Shown: piece after piece, positions 58,369-58,503 of the stretch
How the letters are laid out: each line of letters begins with the position of its first letter
How positions within the stretch are numbered: the first letter of the stretch is position 1
Assembly (NCBI GenBank): GCA_030603565.1
Contig: JAUVXM010000009.1
Span: 1 to 58,503, forward strand
DNA: 58,503 nucleotides
Origin: Candidatus Aminicenantota bacterium
GTDB taxonomy: Bacteria > Acidobacteriota > Aminicenantia > Aminicenantales > Aminicenantaceae
Direction: 5' to 3'
Translations under genes and position numbers: made by a program
The notes under the pieces: generated by a model
What the model was told of the DNA's origin: nothing
Databases searched by the model: none
What the model saw: only the letters and a program-made list of their open reading frames with translations

Positions 58369-58503
58369 CCTGACCTATTCATAAAAAAATGGCGATGTTT
58401 TTATTATTATTTTCTTTTCAATGATATGCAAGATTTTTTCAAGAATGATTATTGAAACTTTTTTCTTGTTTTTATTTTTAATTTTAATCGCCATTTTTTT
58501 ACT
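58366..58503. repeat. Palindromic element at the window edge
   Basis: TAGCCTGACCTATTCATAAA then AAAATGGCGAT on the left; AATCGCCATTTTTTTA on the right is truncated by the window end. Same ends as the 44041-44193 element. It starts exactly at the stop codon of the DUF4143 gene. The interior is AT-rich with no reading frame. Confidence 0.8.

Noticed and set aside
1-58503. tRNA and rRNA genes
   Set aside because: Reading both strands I saw no tRNA-like T-loop/acceptor pairs or rRNA core sequences that I could support.

Overview
The window looks like chromosomal DNA of an uncultured, probably anaerobic, Gram-negative bacterium of moderate GC. Evidence for an outer membrane is a TonB-dependent receptor, a DUF5916 barrel protein, several lipoproteins and remnants of a tripartite efflux pump. 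Evidence for anaerobic amino-acid fermentation is an indolepyruvate:ferredoxin oxidoreductase operon with an ADP-forming acyl-CoA synthetase, plus threonine aldolase and a RACo-like 2Fe-2S/ASKHA protein. The combination (DUF5916, DUF6599, IorAB, CocE hydrolase, yebC-ruvCAB-queA) would fit Candidatus Aminicenantes or a related lineage. That placement is inference; no rRNA or other decisive marker is present.

Layout. 1-6.7 kb: a HigA antitoxin, then the housekeeping minus-strand operon yebC-ruvC-ruvA-ruvB-queA, a cysteine-synthase-type enzyme and mnmA. 6.8-13.3 kb: an accessory stretch with a RelE/HTH toxin-antitoxin pair, a type III restriction (Res) subunit whose methylase is a fragment, an AbiEi antitoxin with a broken AbiEii toxin, and a DUF4143 ATPase. 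13.4-21 kb: Rrf2 regulator and thiamine-binding protein, the iorA-iorB-acyl-CoA synthetase operon, and a CocE/NonD hydrolase. 21.8-25.4 kb: an integron relic that cuts off a DUF6599 gene. It has two cassettes pointing away from each other, each ending in a recognisable attC. Between them lies a 537-bp imperfect palindrome enclosing a fragment of the integron integrase gene intI. This is the most unusual structure in the window. 25.5-31 kb: an M48 protease, an unrecognised protein with an aminotransferase and a collapsed SDR gene, and threonine aldolase. 31-45 kb: a second DUF4143 ATPase, NAD(P)HX repair enzyme/alcohol dehydrogenase/RACo-like operon, DUF5916 protein, YggS-3HCDH-dGTPase operon, and a DUF6088 antitoxin with a collapsed toxin. 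45-58.5 kb: tex, ParE/Phd, TonB receptor, PadR/HAAS, YoeB/YefM, AbiEi/AbiEii, a collapsed RND efflux operon and a third DUF4143 ATPase.

Two processes have shaped the accessory DNA. First, a family of small non-autonomous palindromic elements, with termini like TAACCTGAATTATTCA, occurs about ten times. It varies in internal content and sometimes lies end-to-end or in tandem. In three places its terminus supplies the stop codon of the neighbouring gene. Second, many genes survive only as short N-terminus/C-terminus joins left by internal deletions: an SDR, a calcineurin-like phosphoesterase, a nucleotidyltransferase toxin, an ABC permease, and the TolC-MFP-RND operon. Seven toxin-antitoxin-type loci and three DUF4143 ATPases are present, several with clear sigma70-type promoters overlapped by palindromic operators.
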